A stretch of DNA of 64,000 bases from assembly GCA_904846145.1 (NCBI GenBank), contig CAJGZL010000001.1, forward strand, positions 62,001 to 126,000, given 5' to 3'. A model generated the notes under the pieces. It ran no database searches. It worked only from the letters and a program-made list of their open reading frames with translations, and was not told the origin of the DNA. Positions 57,147-64,000 of the stretch are shown here, piece by piece (the first letter of the stretch is position 1; each line of letters opens with the position of its first letter). The DNA comes from Psychrobacter immobilis (GTDB lineage: Bacteria; Pseudomonadota; Gammaproteobacteria; Pseudomonadales; Moraxellaceae). Both the position numbers and the translations under genes were made by a program.

Positions 57147-58481
57147 ATGAGATTTTATTCAAAGCCAAACTATTCTAAGCATCTACATGAGTGGCTCAAA
57201 CGCGGTAGAAAATGGCACATTGAATATGATCAATACCTCTCCAACCACATTACCCACAATTGGATTGCATTGGATGCCGCTGGCATTAGCGAAAGTAAAA
57301 TGCAGTGGTGGCAAACCGTTTATATCAATGAGGGCATTTTTAAAGATGATTTTAAGGATACGAACAGAGATGCCATGAGCGCTACAGCAGAGTCTGGAAT
57401 GCTTGCGCCACCTCGTAAAAATGCACTTTACTACACGGCAATAACAGAAGCTAATTGGCTAAACAATTTGCAGTCTACTCGGATTGGCTTTGAATCATAT
57501 CGTGACTTTTTTGATGCAAAAATAGCAGAGCTAGGATTAAGCGTCTGCCTCAAGCGCTACTACCCTACGCTTTCAAAAGGTATGGCTGGAGCTGCACTAC
57601 ATCCAGTCATTCATACGGGCTGGGCAGTCGATGTTGAGTCTGATGATATGGCAGCAGAAGGACTTGCTTATATGGCAACGGCCTTTCAGCCCTTAGCAAC
57701 TGGCGCAAATCATAGTGACTATCAACCTTGTCAGCTATGGTCGCCTGATGCGCCAGATATAATCGAAGTGCTTAAGCAAATCTTGACCGATGACAGAACC
57801 GCCAAACTGACAGAGCAAGCTTATGCATTGAGCAAGACTGAAGATTATAAAAATTTAAATAGAGGTAAGTTTCAACAGCGCTTGATTACCTTTGATAATC
57901 CTGATGAACCGATGGCACAGTTCCTTAACGAGATGGTGACGCTAAGATTACCTGACATTGATGACAACTTAGCTGCCTCTGACCTAACGGCTTCTATCGA
58001 AGTACTAACCGTGATTGCAGCGGCTGCAGTGTACGCTAGCGATAATGAGTTCTTTATCGTACATGGATTGACCAGCCTGCATGCAGTATTGTGCGTGCTG
58101 CCACATCTCGATGAAAACGCACAGCGTAATGCCTTGGGATATTGGTTTCGAGCACTAATAGCGGTCATTATCCTTCAAGGCAGTCCTGGCGTTACAGATG
58201 CTCTTACCATGCTGGAACAATGGAATACTCATCAAAGCAAGGAAAAATCTAGCGGATATCAGTTAGATGATGAAGAAAAATTCTGGTGGCTGCAAACTTT
58301 GCAATCAACTACCGACAGTCTAGATGAGCACGTACCAAAGACAATATATGTACTTAAGCGCTGGGCTGAGTGGCAAGCATTCTCAAAGGCATCGCACGAT
58401 ATATTTGCAAAAGCGGCGCGTCATATCGCAACGCCAAATGAGAGTGGTGGTCTTGAAGATAACTTGTGGTTTGGAAGATGA
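57147..58481 (+). CDS. Questin-oxidase-like protein (DUF4243)
   Basis: The 444-residue protein resembles the questin oxidase family: the central GMAGAALHPVIHTGWAVD with histidines placed as in the family's conserved HP-x-IH motif, then LAYMATAFQPL, and a later aromatic and helical part with VHGLTSLHAVL. Fungal members cleave an anthraquinone ring by Baeyer-Villiger oxidation. Bacterial homologues are mostly uncharacterised, so no reaction is claimed. It has no signal peptide. It stands alone between the rplI terminator and the ssrA scar; a weak AGAGC precedes ATG 57147. Confidence 0.75.
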   Translation: MRFYSKPNYSKHLHEWLKRGRKWHIEYDQYLSNHITHNWIALDAAGISESKMQWWQTVYINEGIFKDDFKDTNRDAMSATAESGMLAPPRKNALYYTAITEANWLNNLQSTRIGFESYRDFFDAKIAELGLSVCLKRYYPTLSKGMAGAALHPVIHTGWAVDVESDDMAAEGLAYMATAFQPLATGANHSDYQPCQLWSPDAPDIIEVLKQILTDDRTAKLTEQAYALSKTEDYKNLNRGKFQQRLITFDNPDEPMAQFLNEMVTLRLPDIDDNLAASDLTASIEVLTVIAAAAVYASDNEFFIVHGLTSLHAVLCVLPHLDENAQRNALGYWFRALIAVIILQGSPGVTDALTMLEQWNTHQSKEKSSGYQLDDEEKFWWLQTLQSTTDSLDEHVPKTIYVLKRWAEWQAFSKASHDIFAKAARHIATPNESGGLEDNLWFGR

Positions 58482-58538
58482 TTTATATTGGGTTGATAAT
58501 ATAAAAGCTAATAAGACTATTCGGTTTTTTAAGTTAAA

Positions 58539-58569
58539 GACGCAGGTTTAACTCCTGCCATCTCCACTA
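58539..58569 (+). repeat. Inverted, altered copy of the tmRNA 3' end (possible attachment site)
   Basis: GACGCAGGTTTAACTCCTGC followed by CATCTCCACTA repeats the last 31 bases of ssrA, whose end reads GACGCGGGTTCAACTCCCGC then CATCTCCACCA, but on the opposite strand. Four differences exist, all transitions. The two in the T-arm stem compensate each other (G-C to A-T), so the stem GCAGG/CCTGC still pairs. No 5' tRNA or tmRNA half precedes it. Confidence 0.8.
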
Positions 58570-58598
58570 AACACAAAGCTGGTTTAAGTTTTTTGTAG

Positions 58599-58744
58599 GG
58601 TGCGCCCTGCGCACCGATTACTAACCATAACTTTGATGCAAATTTCGAAACGATAGCTTGCTGCTTCTGTAGTAATCGCTATGAGAAACCATTTGAAAAA
58701 TAACATCTAACGTAACTTATAGGTTGCAACCTACGCAACGTTGC
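58599..58744. repeat. REP-like palindrome cluster
   Basis: Three palindromes lie close together: GGTGCGC-CCT-GCGCACC (58599-58615), the perfect 14-mer TAGGTTGCAACCTA (58720-58733) and GCAACGTTGC (58735-58744). The sequence between them has no ORF. The first is preceded by TTTTGTAG, a form common in dispersed intergenic repeats. Confidence 0.55.
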
Positions 58745-58749
58745 TCCAA

Positions 58750-59048
58750 TCACTCCAAAGCCCCAGCCAACACTTCATAGATTTTCACATCCGCAGCTTG
58801 CGCCACATAAAGTATCATAAAGCTCTGGGCATTTTGTGCTTGGGTAAAAAATTACTTGGCGCTAATACCATCCCTTTTGCCAAACATTGATTTGTCAGCT
58901 TAGCCGCATCATTGCCAGCAGTTAGTTTGCACCGAAGAAATATTCCTGTCTCTGGTATTAGCCAAAGTACAGTATCGAGCTTAGCCGATTTGGGTATGGC
59001 TTGCATGCAAGCTTTTACTAACGTGTATGAAAAGCGTTTTAGAGACAA
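58750..59048 (-). pseudogene. Remnant of a MocR-type PLP-dependent regulator (C-terminal end, frameshifted)
   Basis: The minus strand encodes AKLDTVLWLIPETGIFLRC, then KLTAGNDAAKLTNQCLAKGM and VLAPSNF, which matches the end of GntR/MocR-family regulators with an aminotransferase-like domain (a glycine/phenylalanine-leucine strand, then a variable VLAPG-type loop). After a T6 run near 58848 the frame breaks: the expected continuation QAQNAQSFMILYVAQAADVK and YEVLAGALE reads in another frame to a stop at 58750-58752. The DNA-binding domain and most of the aminotransferase domain are gone. It lies between the tmRNA-like repeat and ssrA. Confidence 0.65.
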
Positions 59049-59069
59049 TTATCATCAATTTATAGGCAT

Positions 59070-59098
59070 AAAAAAACCAGCCACCTAAGTGACTGGTT
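59070..59098 (-). terminator. Terminator of ssrA
   Basis: On the minus strand AACCAGTCAC-TTAG-GTGGCTGGTT (one G-T pair) with a T tract, 15 bases past the tmRNA end. Confidence 0.92.
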
Positions 59099-59112
59099 TC
59101 TCTATTAAAATT

Positions 59113-59491
59113 TGGTGGAGATGGCGGGAGTTGAACCCGCGTCCGCCAGCATTACGCTCATGAATCTACATGTTTAGTTTCTGTCTTTAATTTTAGTCTG
59201 CACCGATCCGACAGTCAGGATGGATTAGCCGATTCTCTACTTTTGAACCCAAGCGATTGAGACAATCCCTTGTGGCGAGCCTACATGCGGACGCTTCAAC
59301 TTAGTTGACCAACTGTAGGTGATCAGCAACTAAGTAAACAGGGTTTAAACCAAGTAAACTGGGTTTAAGCTGCTAGAGCGTAATTTTCGTCGTTTGCGAC
59401 TATAACAATATATGTTGGATTAACGAGAGGACATATACTCTCGACATGCATCATTGAGTTTCATCACCAGCGTCGAAGCCAGAACATCCCC
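59113..59491 (-). ncRNA. ssrA: Transfer-messenger RNA (tmRNA)
   Basis: tmRNA rescues stalled ribosomes and tags the peptide for degradation. The 5' end GGGGATG pairs with CATCTCC in a seven-base acceptor stem (one G-U). The 3' end has a T-arm GCGGGTTCAACTCCCGC and an encoded CCA. The tag reading frame follows GTC and encodes ANDENYALAA then TAA. Length is 379 bases. The 5' region has the usual GGCTTCGACG. No separate acceptor piece is needed, so it is the one-piece form. Its promoter is at 59505-59534. Confidence 0.97.
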
Positions 59492-59504
59492 AATAGATGG
59501 GCAT

Positions 59505-59534
59505 ATTATATAGCAGTTATAAGGTTTGTTTCAA
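59505..59534 (-). promoter_or_regulatory. Sigma-70 promoter of ssrA
   Basis: On the minus strand TTGAAA, 18 bases, TATAAT. The mature 5' end lies 13 bases past the -10, so a short leader is probably removed by RNase P. Confidence 0.75.
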
Positions 59535-59654
59535 CTGCTAACTTGATAACATTACATTAATTAACAGCTTATGTTCTATAGGCTCAGCTAGTTTGTTTGA
59601 TAACTTATAACCACTCTACTCTAAGGCATGTCATCATCAATTTTATTATACACT

Positions 59655-60101
59655 TCACTCAACTTTAGGTCGCTTTAGTTGAGTTGCCCAGCGATATAGC
59701 TTTTCAAGTCCATAACTTCCAGGATCTATAAGCTCCAGCATATCAGCGCAGGCCTCAGAGCAAAATACTAGGCGCTCAGGATTATAAAAACCCGGTACGA
59801 TAGTACGAATCAAGGCTAGATAATCATAACCAAAGCCTTGGCGCTTATTGAACCAACGTACCGCGTAATCAAGATCGCATTGTACAGGTACTAGCTCCCA
59901 ATGATCGGTAGTCATATCAATTACCTTGCGTCTAAGCCCACCATCACGGTGGCTTGAGCTAATACAGTCATAATGTTTATTCCCAAGATCCTCAATGATT
60001 AGCTCGCAATGGCTATAGGGTGAGCCATCAATTTTGCTAATGATTCGATCCAATAACTTGCCTTGATCCGCAATATAAAACGCTAAATGAGTTGTTTGCA
60101 T
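59655..60101 (-). CDS. Papain-fold-like (permuted NlpC/P60, YiiX-type) protein
   Basis: The 148-residue protein starts with a beta strand (THLAFYIADQGKLLDRIISKI) and the motif SPYSHCELII, and later has LVFCSEACADML. H31 followed by C114 is the inverted catalytic order of permuted NlpC/P60 (YiiX/YebB-like, lecithin-acyltransferase-related) proteins. Such enzymes cleave amide or thioester bonds, but the substrate is unknown, and there is no signal peptide. GGAGG lies before the start, one of the best ribosome binding sites in the window. Similar small proteins occur in phages; this one adjoins ssrA, a common integration site, though no phage genes remain. Confidence 0.7.
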   Translation of the reverse strand: MQTTHLAFYIADQGKLLDRIISKIDGSPYSHCELIIEDLGNKHYDCISSSHRDGGLRRKVIDMTTDHWELVPVQCDLDYAVRWFNKRQGFGYDYLALIRTIVPGFYNPERLVFCSEACADMLELIDPGSYGLEKLYRWATQLKRPKVE

Positions 60102-60233
60102 GGGTTGCCTCCAAAAATTATGTGTTATTTGGATGAGAGCATTGAAATAAATAATTGCCCACCATCAAGCAAAGTCAAACTCTATATTTACTAGTGTAAA
60201 TGTATAGCGCAAGTATTACTATGGCTCATTAAA

Positions 60234-60264
60234 TAATAAAACCAGCCGCTTTATAGGACTGGTT
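60234..60264 (-). terminator. Terminator after the esterase gene
   Basis: On the minus strand AACCAGTC pairs with GGCTGGTT (one G-T pair), followed by a T-rich TTATTATT. It lies 72 bases past the esterase stop. Confidence 0.6.
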
Positions 60265-60335
60265 CTATTATTATCTAGTATAAGATCAAACAGATCTTGT
60301 CGAATTTAATTAACAACGAGAAGTCGCTTAAAAAC

Positions 60336-61007
60336 TTATCCTAATACCTTATTCAGCCATACCCCAATACCTTGAATCTGTGGCATACAGACTTGATGCG
60401 CCATAGGATAGGTAATGTATTCAACATTATAGCCTTTGGCTGATAAAGTCTTAGATGCTTGCTCGCCTAGTGCTACAGGCACAACTGGATCATGCGTGCC
60501 ATGCTCAATCAATATCGGTAACTCTTTATTAGCAGCGCTATACTCAATCTGATCGTTAGTGGCTAAATAAGTGGATAGCGTCATCAAGCCTGCCAAACGC
60601 TGCGGATAGCCGAGTGCTAAGTGATAAGCCACTGCCCCGCCCTGTGAGAATCCTGCGATCACAATATGCTCAGGCTTGACGCCGCGCTCAACCTCACGAT
60701 TGATGAGATCTTTAATCTGCTGGCTTGATTGCTCTATTTGCGCAACGTCGACTTTACGATCTAGGCTCATCTCAAAAATATCGTACCACGATGGCATCAC
60801 CATACCGCCATTAATAGTTACTGGACGACTCGGTGCATGTGGGAATATAAAACGTACTGCCATATCGTTATCTAAGCCCAACTGCGGGACGACTGGCTCA
60901 AAGTCATGACCGCTTGCGCCTAGACCATGCAGCCAAATAACCGCGCGGTCTATTGGCTTGTTCGATGGGTTGTGCTCTACCATTACGACGTCTAGATAGT
61001 TGCTCAT
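60336..61007 (-). CDS. Carboxylesterase / phospholipase (alpha/beta hydrolase)
   Basis: The 223-residue protein belongs to the Abhydrolase_2 group (E. coli YpfH and Pseudomonas EstB/carboxylesterase II-like). The oxyanion region is IWLHGLGASGHDF. The catalytic triad is S121 (GFSQGG), D173 (THDPVVP) and H204 (MAHQV). Members hydrolyse short-chain esters and lysophospholipids in the cytoplasm; no signal peptide is present. AGGAAG precedes ATG 61007. It is transcribed alone. Confidence 0.93.
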   Translation of the reverse strand: MSNYLDVVMVEHNPSNKPIDRAVIWLHGLGASGHDFEPVVPQLGLDNDMAVRFIFPHAPSRPVTINGGMVMPSWYDIFEMSLDRKVDVAQIEQSSQQIKDLINREVERGVKPEHIVIAGFSQGGAVAYHLALGYPQRLAGLMTLSTYLATNDQIEYSAANKELPILIEHGTHDPVVPVALGEQASKTLSAKGYNVEYITYPMAHQVCMPQIQGIGVWLNKVLG

Positions 61008-61288
61008 ACAATCTTCCTGTCTTTATTAAAAGATGAATTAAAAATAGTTATTAAATTGAAATAATGGAAAGCTTTATTACAGTGACTGTTATCCATCAAT
61101 TTTCCACAATCTTTGCTTAGCTATTGCATAATATGAAAATAATTTTATGCTAAGCTTAAATCAGTGTAAATACTTGCACTTTGAATAATCATTACTGTTT
61201 ATGATGTTAGATCAGCCCTTTTCAATAGTTAACGCTGCAAATCTAATTTCTATATTATTGGTAAAGCTTGTTAGCATCTTCTCAGTAT

Positions 61289-61572
61289 TTAGGGCGTGTT
61301 GAACATTCGATCGTGGCACTGACAGTGACTATTTTTTAGGCGATTCGCAGATAAAAATTGTAAGTTTAGTCATTCTAAGCGTCTATTTTTAGCAATGAAG
61401 CGGTAAAAAAGAGTCCTGTCCCTACGGGCTGATGCTAAAATCGCTCTATTCGTTGTAACCGTCTAACTAAAAACAGCTAGCCAAGGCATCTGCATTACCT
61501 GCGATTTTCACTTAGACTAGACCAATTGTAGCTATCAGCAGTGCTCATTTATGAATGTTCAATACGCCCTAA
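61289..61572. mobile_element. MITE-like element upstream of creB
   Basis: The ends TTAGGGCGTGTTGAACATTC (61289-61308) and GAATGTTCAATACGCCCTAA (61553-61572) are inverted copies with one mismatch in 20. The 284-base interior has no ORF, so the element cannot encode its transposase. The TA at each end may be the target duplication, as in IS630- or IS5-related elements. It fills half of the 589-base gap before creB; the rest of that gap (61008-61288) shows nothing I can name. A 13-base match to its right end occurs at 54535-54547. Confidence 0.7.
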
Positions 61573-61596
61573 TCGATAATAAAAAGATAAAATCTT

Positions 61597-62358
61597 ATGA
61601 CTCATATTCTTTTAGTAGAAGACGATCCCGCTATTGCCATGTCACTAAAAGTGACTGCTAAACGTGAAGGCTGGCAGATCACTTGGCTGGATAATGCCAG
61701 TAGCGTGCTGCCGATGCTTCATACTGCCGAGGCGCAAGATCTATCCGCTATCATTCTAGATGTCGGTCTGCCCGATGGTGATGGCTTGAGCCTTTGCCAG
61801 CAGATTCGCCATGCCGCTGATATTGATAGCCTAAAAAACATTCCGATTATATTTTTGACCGCACGTAGCGAAGAGGTGGATCGTATCTTGGGTCTTGAGA
61901 TGGGCGGTGATGATTACTGCGCTAAGCCCTTTAGTCCTCGTGAATTGGTCGCACGCCTCAAAGCGATTTGGCGGCGCGAGCAATTATTAGTAGAAGCGCA
62001 AGAGTCCGTAAGCGCTGGTAACACTGATAAGCCCGCAGCAGATAAAGCTTTAACGTTTGATGGCCCCTCAGGTCACTGGTACTATCAACCGCTAAATTAT
62101 TCGCTGACTTGGCAAGAGCAAAAGCTAGACCTGAGCAATACTGAGCGCAAGATTCTATTAGCGTTATTACAAGCACCCAATCAAGTCTTTAGCCGCGAGC
62201 AGCTACTAAATGCTGTCAGCGACTATCCGGATCATCGTCTGGCAAGAACGATCGATAGTCATGTTAAATCCATCCGTAAGCAGTTGGCTATGATTAATCC
62301 AGATACCGATGTTATTCATACTCATCGCGGTCTTGGTTATGCTTTGTGTCCCGCCTAA
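61597..62358 (+). CDS. creB: Response regulator CreB (OmpR family)
   Basis: The 253-residue protein has a receiver domain (VEDDPAIAMS; phosphorylated D55 in ILDVGLPDGDG; FLTARSEEVDR; GGDDYCAKPFSPREL) and an OmpR-type winged helix (LSNTERKILLALLQAPNQVFSREQLLNAV, HVKSIRKQL, HRGLGYAL). A 25-residue linker (VEAQESVSAGNTDKPAADK) separates them. It overlaps the kinase gene by one base (TAATG), so they are co-translated. In E. coli CreBC responds to carbon source; here the regulon is unknown. No strong ribosome binding site lies before ATG 61597. The MITE-like element ends 24 bases upstream and may carry or disrupt the promoter. Confidence 0.9.
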   Translation: MTHILLVEDDPAIAMSLKVTAKREGWQITWLDNASSVLPMLHTAEAQDLSAIILDVGLPDGDGLSLCQQIRHAADIDSLKNIPIIFLTARSEEVDRILGLEMGGDDYCAKPFSPRELVARLKAIWRREQLLVEAQESVSAGNTDKPAADKALTFDGPSGHWYYQPLNYSLTWQEQKLDLSNTERKILLALLQAPNQVFSREQLLNAVSDYPDHRLARTIDSHVKSIRKQLAMINPDTDVIHTHRGLGYALCPA

Positions 62359-64000
62359 TGACTGATAATAAGCCCAATAACAGCACTCAGTCGAGCCAAA
62401 ACAGTTGGTATGCCAAGCTGCATCCTATAGGTAGCGATCAACAAACTACTGCGCCCAAGCGCGTCCTAAACTTAAGTATATTTTTTCGGATTTGGCTTGC
62501 AGTCGCTTTAGTGCTTATTATCTGCGGTATCGTAGTATTTACTCAACTGTTCGGTCATGTCAAACCTACCGCCCAGCAAGTGATCGAAGATACGCTATTA
62601 GATACTAGTAAATTGCTGGCCGCCAGCTTACAGACACCTCTGCAAACAGGCGAGATGTTGACTGAGTCTTATCAAAGACAACTCGATAGTGCCTTTGTCC
62701 ATGTGCCAGTAACGTCTGAACCCAATAATAGTAGTAAAACAGCCAACAGTACTAGGCTCGCCAATAGCGCGGATAAGTACCGACAAGTCTATAAAGAAGA
62801 GCCTGCCTATCGACGCAAAGCTTATAGTAGCTTTCGGATTTATGTCACTGATAGCACAGGTTTAGTCATTTACGACTCACGTCCCACGTCTACTAATGCC
62901 GAAGGCCAAGATTATAGCCGATGGAACGACGTTTATCTAACGTTACTAGGTCAATACGGCGCCCGCAGTACGCCAGATATCAATAGCAAACGTGATAGCT
63001 CAATCATGTATGTGGCGCAGCCGATTAACGATGCGACAGGTCAACTTATCGGTGTGGTCAGCGTCGGCAAACCCGTCGATAGCGTAATGCCCTATTTGGA
63101 CAATACCCGTCGGCGCATGCTCATTACTATGCTGCTGATAAGTATAGTCGCGCTGCTATTAGCAGGGCTGGTCGCTTGGTGGCTTAAGCAAAGTATCACG
63201 TTAGTCACTCATTATACTCGTGAGCTAGCAGAGCAGACCAAGAAGCCTTACTTTTATTTAGGTCACGAGCTCAACAGCCTGACCGATACTATCGAGAGTA
63301 TGAAGCATCGACTAGAAAACCGTGCTTATGTCAGTGACTATGTGCATACATTGACTCATGAGCTTAAAAGTCCATTGACCGCTATTCGTGCCAGCAGCGA
63401 GCTATTAGAAGATGATGGTCTTGACGCTGATGATCGGCAAATGCTCAATCAGACGATAGGTGAGCAAAGTATTAAGATGCATCAGCTGATAGATCGGCTA
63501 TTACTATTGGCTAAAGTGGAGCAGCCAACTTTTAAGCTCAATCGTGAACCGATAGCGCTATTGCCTTTGCTTAGTAGCCTGATCAAAGACAGTACACCAA
63601 AGCTACAGCAGCGTCAGCTACCCGCTATCGAGTTGTTTATAAATAATCAGCTGTTAGCTAAAGACGATATCATTAAAAATGATTTGATGGAAAAAACGAC
63701 GGTGTATGCCGATAGCTTTTGGCTACTACAAGCACTACAAAATGTGCTCGATAATGCGATTTATTTTGCCCAAAATAATGTCAGCTTCAATATAAATATT
63801 CATGTAGAGCAAGTAGTTACTCTAACTGTATTTAATGATGGCAAGCCACTACCCGATTATGCTTTAACCAAAGCTTTTGATCGCTATTTTAGCTTGTCGC
63901 ATCAACGCAATGTCAACCAAAACAGCGCCTACCAGACTAGTAATCAAGCTAATCAAACGACTGAGTCAAAGGCTGAGCAAAATCCTACGCTACAAACCAC
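62358..64000 (+). CDS. creC: Sensor histidine kinase CreC (cut by window edge)
   Basis: The frame is open to the end of the window (547 codons so far). It has a cytoplasmic N-terminus of about 40 residues (longer than E. coli CreC), a first membrane segment (IWLAVALVLIICGIVVF), a periplasmic sensor part (~65-250) with RIYVTDSTGLVIYDSR, a second segment (MLITMLLISIVALLLAGLVAWWL), a HAMP-like region, and the histidine-box THELKSPLTAIRASSELL with H334. The N-box region NVLDNAIYFAQNN follows. The G-boxes lie near or beyond the edge. The interrupted region LSHQRNVNQNSAYQTSNQ looks like an Asn/Gln-rich insertion in the ATP-lid part. Start ATG overlaps the creB stop. Confidence 0.88.
   Translation, partial: MTDNKPNNSTQSSQNSWYAKLHPIGSDQQTTAPKRVLNLSIFFRIWLAVALVLIICGIVVFTQLFGHVKPTAQQVIEDTLLDTSKLLAASLQTPLQTGEMLTESYQRQLDSAFVHVPVTSEPNNSSKTANSTRLANSADKYRQVYKEEPAYRRKAYSSFRIYVTDSTGLVIYDSRPTSTNAEGQDYSRWNDVYLTLLGQYGARSTPDINSKRDSSIMYVAQPINDATGQLIGVVSVGKPVDSVMPYLDNTRRRMLITMLLISIVALLLAGLVAWWLKQSITLVTHYTRELAEQTKKPYFYLGHELNSLTDTIESMKHRLENRAYVSDYVHTLTHELKSPLTAIRASSELLEDDGLDADDRQMLNQTIGEQSIKMHQLIDRLLLLAKVEQPTFKLNREPIALLPLLSSLIKDSTPKLQQRQLPAIELFINNQLLAKDDIIKNDLMEKTTVYADSFWLLQALQNVLDNAIYFAQNNVSFNINIHVEQVVTLTVFNDGKPLPDYALTKAFDRYFSLSHQRNVNQNSAYQTSNQANQTTESKAEQNPTLQT

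Noticed and set aside
58480..58569. A full tRNA ending at the tmRNA-like block
   Set aside because: No D-arm, anticodon arm or matching 5' acceptor strand can be found in the 80 bases before it; only the T-arm and acceptor 3' part exist.
59655..60101. Prophage remnant suggested by a papain-like protein beside ssrA
   Set aside because: No other phage-like gene, integrase or composition change was seen; a lone chromosomal gene is simpler.
62358..64000. CreC read as a truncated gene
   Set aside because: The open frame simply meets the window edge; nothing shows true truncation.

Overview
The window looks like a chromosomal segment of a gammaproteobacterium of the Moraxellaceae, most likely Psychrobacter. 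This rests on protein character and gene neighbourhoods (lipid A genes msbA-lpxK-kdsB, divergent ppsR/ppsA, OmpW, a Lon-like protease with a lysine-rich tail) and on A+T-rich spacers. It is inference from reading, not from a database search. Almost all of it is ordinary, densely packed chromosome. I see no prophage, no intact insertion sequence, no CRISPR array and no tRNA gene; the only stable RNA gene is tmRNA (ssrA).

Layout. 0-5.4 kb: a long FabG-type reductase (minus) diverging from a thiolase with a lysine/alanine-rich N-terminal extension, then polyphosphate kinase 2. 5.4-11 kb (minus): msbA-lpxK-kdsB-holB-pilZ, joining lipid A/KDO supply, the clamp loader and type IV pilus control. 11-14 kb (minus): rsmG-parA-parB, the chromosome partition genes. 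14.3-19.2 kb (plus): Lon-like protease, WYL regulator, TerD-like protein. 19.3-20.6 kb (minus): an ion channel and a small zinc-knuckle membrane protein. 20.8 kb: OmpW. 21.6-26.2 kb (minus): aceE-aceF of pyruvate dehydrogenase. 26.2-27.85 kb: the largest non-coding stretch. 27.85-37.0 kb (plus): four exported proteins, two DUF11-like, one 1767-residue composite with a probable outer-membrane barrel, and one small helical protein. 37-42 kb (minus): TetR regulator, EEP-family hydrolase, glycine-zipper protein, glycerol kinase. 42.2-48.8 kb (plus): TolC-like protein, BrkB/YihY protein, HlyD adaptor and two ABC-2 permeases with no ATPase. 48.9-54.4 kb: sthA and ppsR (minus) and ppsA (plus). 54.6-58.5 kb (plus): GYF_2-RDD protein, rpsF-rpsR-rplI, and a questin-oxidase-like protein. 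58.5-59.1 kb: a scar with an inverted copy of the tmRNA 3' end, palindromes and a broken MocR-type gene. 59.1-61 kb (minus): ssrA, a papain-fold-like protein and an esterase. 61.3-61.6 kb: a MITE-like element directly upstream of creB-creC, which runs off the window.

The most interesting part is 26.2-37.0 kb. The exported-protein cluster is preceded by a near-perfect sigma-54 (-24/-12) promoter at 27781-27797. Upstream of that lie long inverted repeats and degenerate 15-bp repeats in a 1.6-kb A+T-rich spacer. This suggests an activator-dependent surface system whose function I cannot name. Second is the ssrA scar, where a compensated copy of the tmRNA T-arm/acceptor end lies inverted 0.5 kb from the real gene.

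Several gene starts were moved from the longest reading frame to a codon with a better ribosome binding site or signal peptide (ppk2, pilZ, parA, the TolC-like gene, the BrkB gene, the second permease, sthA). The last gene, creC, is cut by the window edge.
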